Positions 61,685 through 64,000 of a DNA stretch of 64,000 nucleotides are shown piece by piece. The notes under the pieces are model-generated. The model was not told where the DNA came from. It made no database searches and worked only from the letters and a program-made list of their open reading frames with translations. Every line of letters begins with the position of its first letter. Position 1 is the stretch's first letter. Position numbers and translations under genes: made by a program. This DNA is from Candidatus Binatia bacterium. GTDB taxonomy: Bacteria; Desulfobacterota; Binatia; UBA12015. Where the stretch lies: NCBI GenBank assembly GCA_029248525.1, contig JAQWJE010000008.1:62001-126000 (forward strand), written 5' to 3'.

Positions 61685-63205
61685 TCAAGCTGCCTGCTGT
61701 GTCTCGTCGGCCTCGGGCACTGGAGTCGAGGATTTGCCTCGAGCGCCGCTAATCGCTTTCCATGCCATACGGACCGTAACCTTGATCCCTTCGACCCCGA
61801 GGTAGGGGAAGGTGATGGGAATCAGGATCAAATAGAGCATGGCCGCAAGACGCCGCATTCGGTGGCGAATGATCCAGCGGATCGCGGGTTTCATGAAATT
61901 CGGCGAGCGAGCATAGACCGGGGTGATCTTGGCCAATGTTTCGGCAAGCTCCTTGTGGGGGTGCTTGAGAATCGACTCGTGATGATAGCCGGAGATGCCT
62001 TGGCGGACCTTCTCTTCACCTTCCTCATCGAGGTAGCCCATCTCGACAGATGCGTCGTACATCTTTGTCTTGGGGAACGGGTAGAAGACATAAGCCGAGG
62101 ATTGCGACGGTTGGATCTCGTCGATCATCGATAGCGTCTTGAACATCTGCTCCGGTTCTTCGCCGGGGTTTCCGTAGATACAGGAAGCCTGCAAGCCGAT
62201 ACCGGCGTCGAGGACGTTTTTGGCAGCGTTCTTGATGAGTTCGTCTGTCATTGGACGTTCCATCAGATGGCGCCGGATATCGGCATCCCCGGAGTCGACT
62301 CCCATGAACACGGTATGGCAGTTGGCCGCCTTCATTGCCTCGACCAGCTTCGGGCGCAACGTTGTCGGGTAACCGAAACAGTACCAGGGAAGGTTGATTT
62401 CCTTGCGGTAATGCTCGCAGAATTCTTCGACCCATTTAGGGTTCGTGGTGAAATTATCGTCGTGTACCGAGACGTATTTCACATCGTATTTTGTCAGATT
62501 CTGCTTGAGTTCCTCGATCACGTTCGGAATCGAACGTTTGCGCAGGAAGTCTCCCTGATCTTTGAAGATCGACCGTTGGTAATGGATGTTGCAGAAGGTG
62601 CATTTGAAGGGGCAACCGCGCCCGGTGAAGACTTCAAGATTGTCCTTGAAACAGCCGTATTCGTACCAGAGCTGTTTTTCCGGGAAGGGCAGGGTGTCGA
62701 GGTCGTTCTCGAGCGGCCCCATGGGGTTGCGGTGGATCAGACCGTCGCGGCGGATCCATAGTGTCGGTACATCGGTATAGTCTTCGCCGCGCTCCATGCG
62801 ATTGCAGAGCTCCAGCATTGCGATTTCGCCTTCACCCAGACAGACCATGTCGATGTTGGGATCGTTCTCCAGCAGCCATCCCGGCAGTGCCTGCGCGTGG
62901 TGTCCTCCCATGAGAATGGGCACCTCCGGCATGGTCTGCTTGAGCTTCTCGGCCATCACCTTCGCGAAGGGATAGAGATTGGTCAGGCAGCCCATCGCGA
63001 TCAGGTCGGGTTTGAAACCCTTGGCCCGATCCAGCAGTTCCTGATGTTTGTTCATCCAGGCGAGATGCGGGAATTTGATAAACAGGTTGTCGTCGAGGCC
63101 GGGATCGAAAATCAGGTCCACATCATGCCCGTGGGCCTTGAGCATGGACATGCAATAGCCCACCCCCATGTTCTCAATACCTCGGTAATAGAACAGTACC
63201 CGCAT
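61685..63205 (-). CDS. B12-binding-domain radical SAM protein
   Basis: 506 residues. The N-terminal part is a cobalamin-binding-like Rossmann domain (GVGYCMSMLKAHGHDVDLIF, LIAMGCLTNLYPFAKVMAEKL, LMGGHHAQALP). The radical SAM domain has GRGCPFKCTFCNIHYQ, an intact CX3CX2C, unlike the 2644 gene. YGNPGEEPEQMF and the C-terminal membrane-associated helix pair (AMLYLILIPITFPYLGVEGI) follow. This family does C-methylation, methylthiolation or other C-C chemistry on lipids and natural products. Position beside the glycan locus suggests a lipid or sugar target, which remains speculative. Confidence 0.87.
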   Translation of the reverse strand: MRVLFYYRGIENMGVGYCMSMLKAHGHDVDLIFDPGLDDNLFIKFPHLAWMNKHQELLDRAKGFKPDLIAMGCLTNLYPFAKVMAEKLKQTMPEVPILMGGHHAQALPGWLLENDPNIDMVCLGEGEIAMLELCNRMERGEDYTDVPTLWIRRDGLIHRNPMGPLENDLDTLPFPEKQLWYEYGCFKDNLEVFTGRGCPFKCTFCNIHYQRSIFKDQGDFLRKRSIPNVIEELKQNLTKYDVKYVSVHDDNFTTNPKWVEEFCEHYRKEINLPWYCFGYPTTLRPKLVEAMKAANCHTVFMGVDSGDADIRRHLMERPMTDELIKNAAKNVLDAGIGLQASCIYGNPGEEPEQMFKTLSMIDEIQPSQSSAYVFYPFPKTKMYDASVEMGYLDEEGEEKVRQGISGYHHESILKHPHKELAETLAKITPVYARSPNFMKPAIRWIIRHRMRRLAAMLYLILIPITFPYLGVEGIKVTVRMAWKAISGARGKSSTPVPEADETQQAA

Positions 63206-63346
63206 AGAAAGAGAATCCGGTACGATGACTCGTCTGTCAATACGCGAAACAGCTTGTGAACGATGTTTTAGAGGAATTATCCTCCGGAAAGCTTCTCGGA
63301 GAGGTTTTTGACCGGAAACTGGCGAGCAGGGAAGGCAATCCGGGCG

Positions 63347-64000
63347 CTATTGCCAAAGACCGAGTCGCATCCGCCAGGGCGTCAGCATGGAGCGGAGAAT
63401 CTCGGCTTTGGAGATTTTGGAGGCTCCGGCACGCCGTTGGGTGAAGATGATGGGCACCTCAACGCCGGTGATCCCTGCGTAATGCATCCGATACTTCAAC
63501 TCCACGAGAAATGAATATCCGTCAGTCGTGATCGAATCGAGATCGATCGCTTCGAGAGCTTCGCGACGGATACATTGGAAGCCTGCTGTCGCGTCCTGAA
63601 ACGGCAGGCCTGTGATGGTGCGGACGTAGCCATTGGCGAATTTGCTCATGATGAGCCGCGATAGCTCCCAATTCACAACGCTGATTCCGTTCAGGTAGCG
63701 CGAGCCGATGACCAGATCGGCATTCTCCGCAGCCTGCGCGAGTTGCGGCAGGTAGGAGGGGTCGTGGGACCAGTCACCATCCATCGAGATGACGGCGTCG
63801 TATCCCTCCTGCAGGGCTCTGCGAAAGGCTTCCCGATACGCCGAGCCGAGCCCGAGTTTTCCGGCCCGGTGCATCACATGAAAGCGCTCTTCTCGCTCCG
63901 CAATCTGGTCGGCGAGATCCCCGGTCCCGTCCGGAGAATTATCATCCACGATCAGATACTCGAGATCACCGGGCTGGGACAGGACCGCAGCCGCCAACAA
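63347..64000 (-). CDS. Dolichyl-phosphate-mannose-synthase-like GT2, 5' partial
   Basis: The frame runs off the right edge, so the N-terminus is missing. Visible are YLIVDDNSPDGTGDLADQIA, GKLGLGSAYREAFRRAL, ISMDGDWSHDPSYLPQL (DGD) and IGSRYLNGISVVNW, the DPM1 pattern without C-terminal helices. It parallels the 51258 gene (same SRY..GI.VVNW and GYSFxxE). With the first gene of the window (a GT2 piece) it suggests the glycan locus continues beyond the right edge. Confidence 0.88.
   Translation of the reverse strand: MLAAAVLSQPGDLEYLIVDDNSPDGTGDLADQIAEREERFHVMHRAGKLGLGSAYREAFRRALQEGYDAVISMDGDWSHDPSYLPQLAQAAENADLVIGSRYLNGISVVNWELSRLIMSKFANGYVRTITGLPFQDATAGFQCIRREALEAIDLDSITTDGYSFLVELKYRMHYAGITGVEVPIIFTQRRAGASKISKAEILRSMLTPWRMRLGLWQ

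Overview
The window is a dense, high-GC, fully bacterial stretch (about 57 genes, no gap over 300 bases, many GTG/TTG starts, 1-17 base overlaps inside operons). It holds no rRNA, tRNA, insertion sequence, phage gene or CRISPR array that I can see. The gene content points to a free-living Gram-negative-type bacterium with a large, metabolically versatile genome: EttA, LigA, DNA polymerase II, Hsp20, an acyl-lipoprotein metalloprotease, Wzx-type flippase, P450, a luciferase-like F420-type oxidoreductase and a Ddn-like protein. I would guess an uncultured deltaproteobacterial-like lineage (Binatota or Myxococcota relatives), but that is inference from gene mix only.

Layout. 1-1.25 kb: tail of a glycosyltransferase-methyltransferase fusion. 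1.2-5.9 kb: NadA, a radical-SAM-like protein that has lost its iron-sulfur cysteines and carries a 12-bp tandem repeat, an LLM-class oxidoreductase and a DUF218 protein. 5.98-9.7 kb: a three-gene operon of an ATP-grasp ligase, an argininosuccinate-lyase-like enzyme and phosphosulfolactate synthase (ComA), which looks like a pathway to a sulfonated small molecule. 9.7-20 kb: assorted housekeeping and catabolic genes (PP2C phosphatase, Ddn-like, histidine phosphatase, SDR, TauD dioxygenase, YqeY, enoyl-CoA hydratase, P450, MFS, DNA polymerase II).

20.1-32.7 kb: an exported dikinase-like protein with swapped domains, facing an operon of a nucleotide-transporter-HEAT protein and a serine hydrolase. 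Then comes the conserved trio retropepsin-like protease / inactive-transglutaminase membrane protein / glutamate-ligase-like ATP-grasp, and an EgtD-EgtB ergothioneine fusion translationally coupled to an enolase-superfamily enzyme. 32.8-42.6 kb: LigA, Hsp20, thioredoxin-like protein, class V aminotransferase, a split cyclopropane-synthase operon with a flavoprotein between the halves, EttA and an M6-like lipoprotein protease.

42.7-64 kb: a long, mostly forward-strand glycan locus. It carries GT2 and GT4 glycosyltransferases, three polytopic GT-C-like membrane proteins (two of them related to each other, one with a C-terminal HEAT-like extension), a flippase, three sugar/lipid methyltransferase modules, a B12-radical SAM protein and a dolichyl-phosphate-mannose-synthase-like GT2 at the right edge. 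Together these would build, decorate and export a methylated surface polysaccharide or glycolipid. The best candidates for an undescribed system are the ComA operon, the EgtDB-enolase pair, the split CFA/flavoprotein operon and the GT-C paralogue pair.
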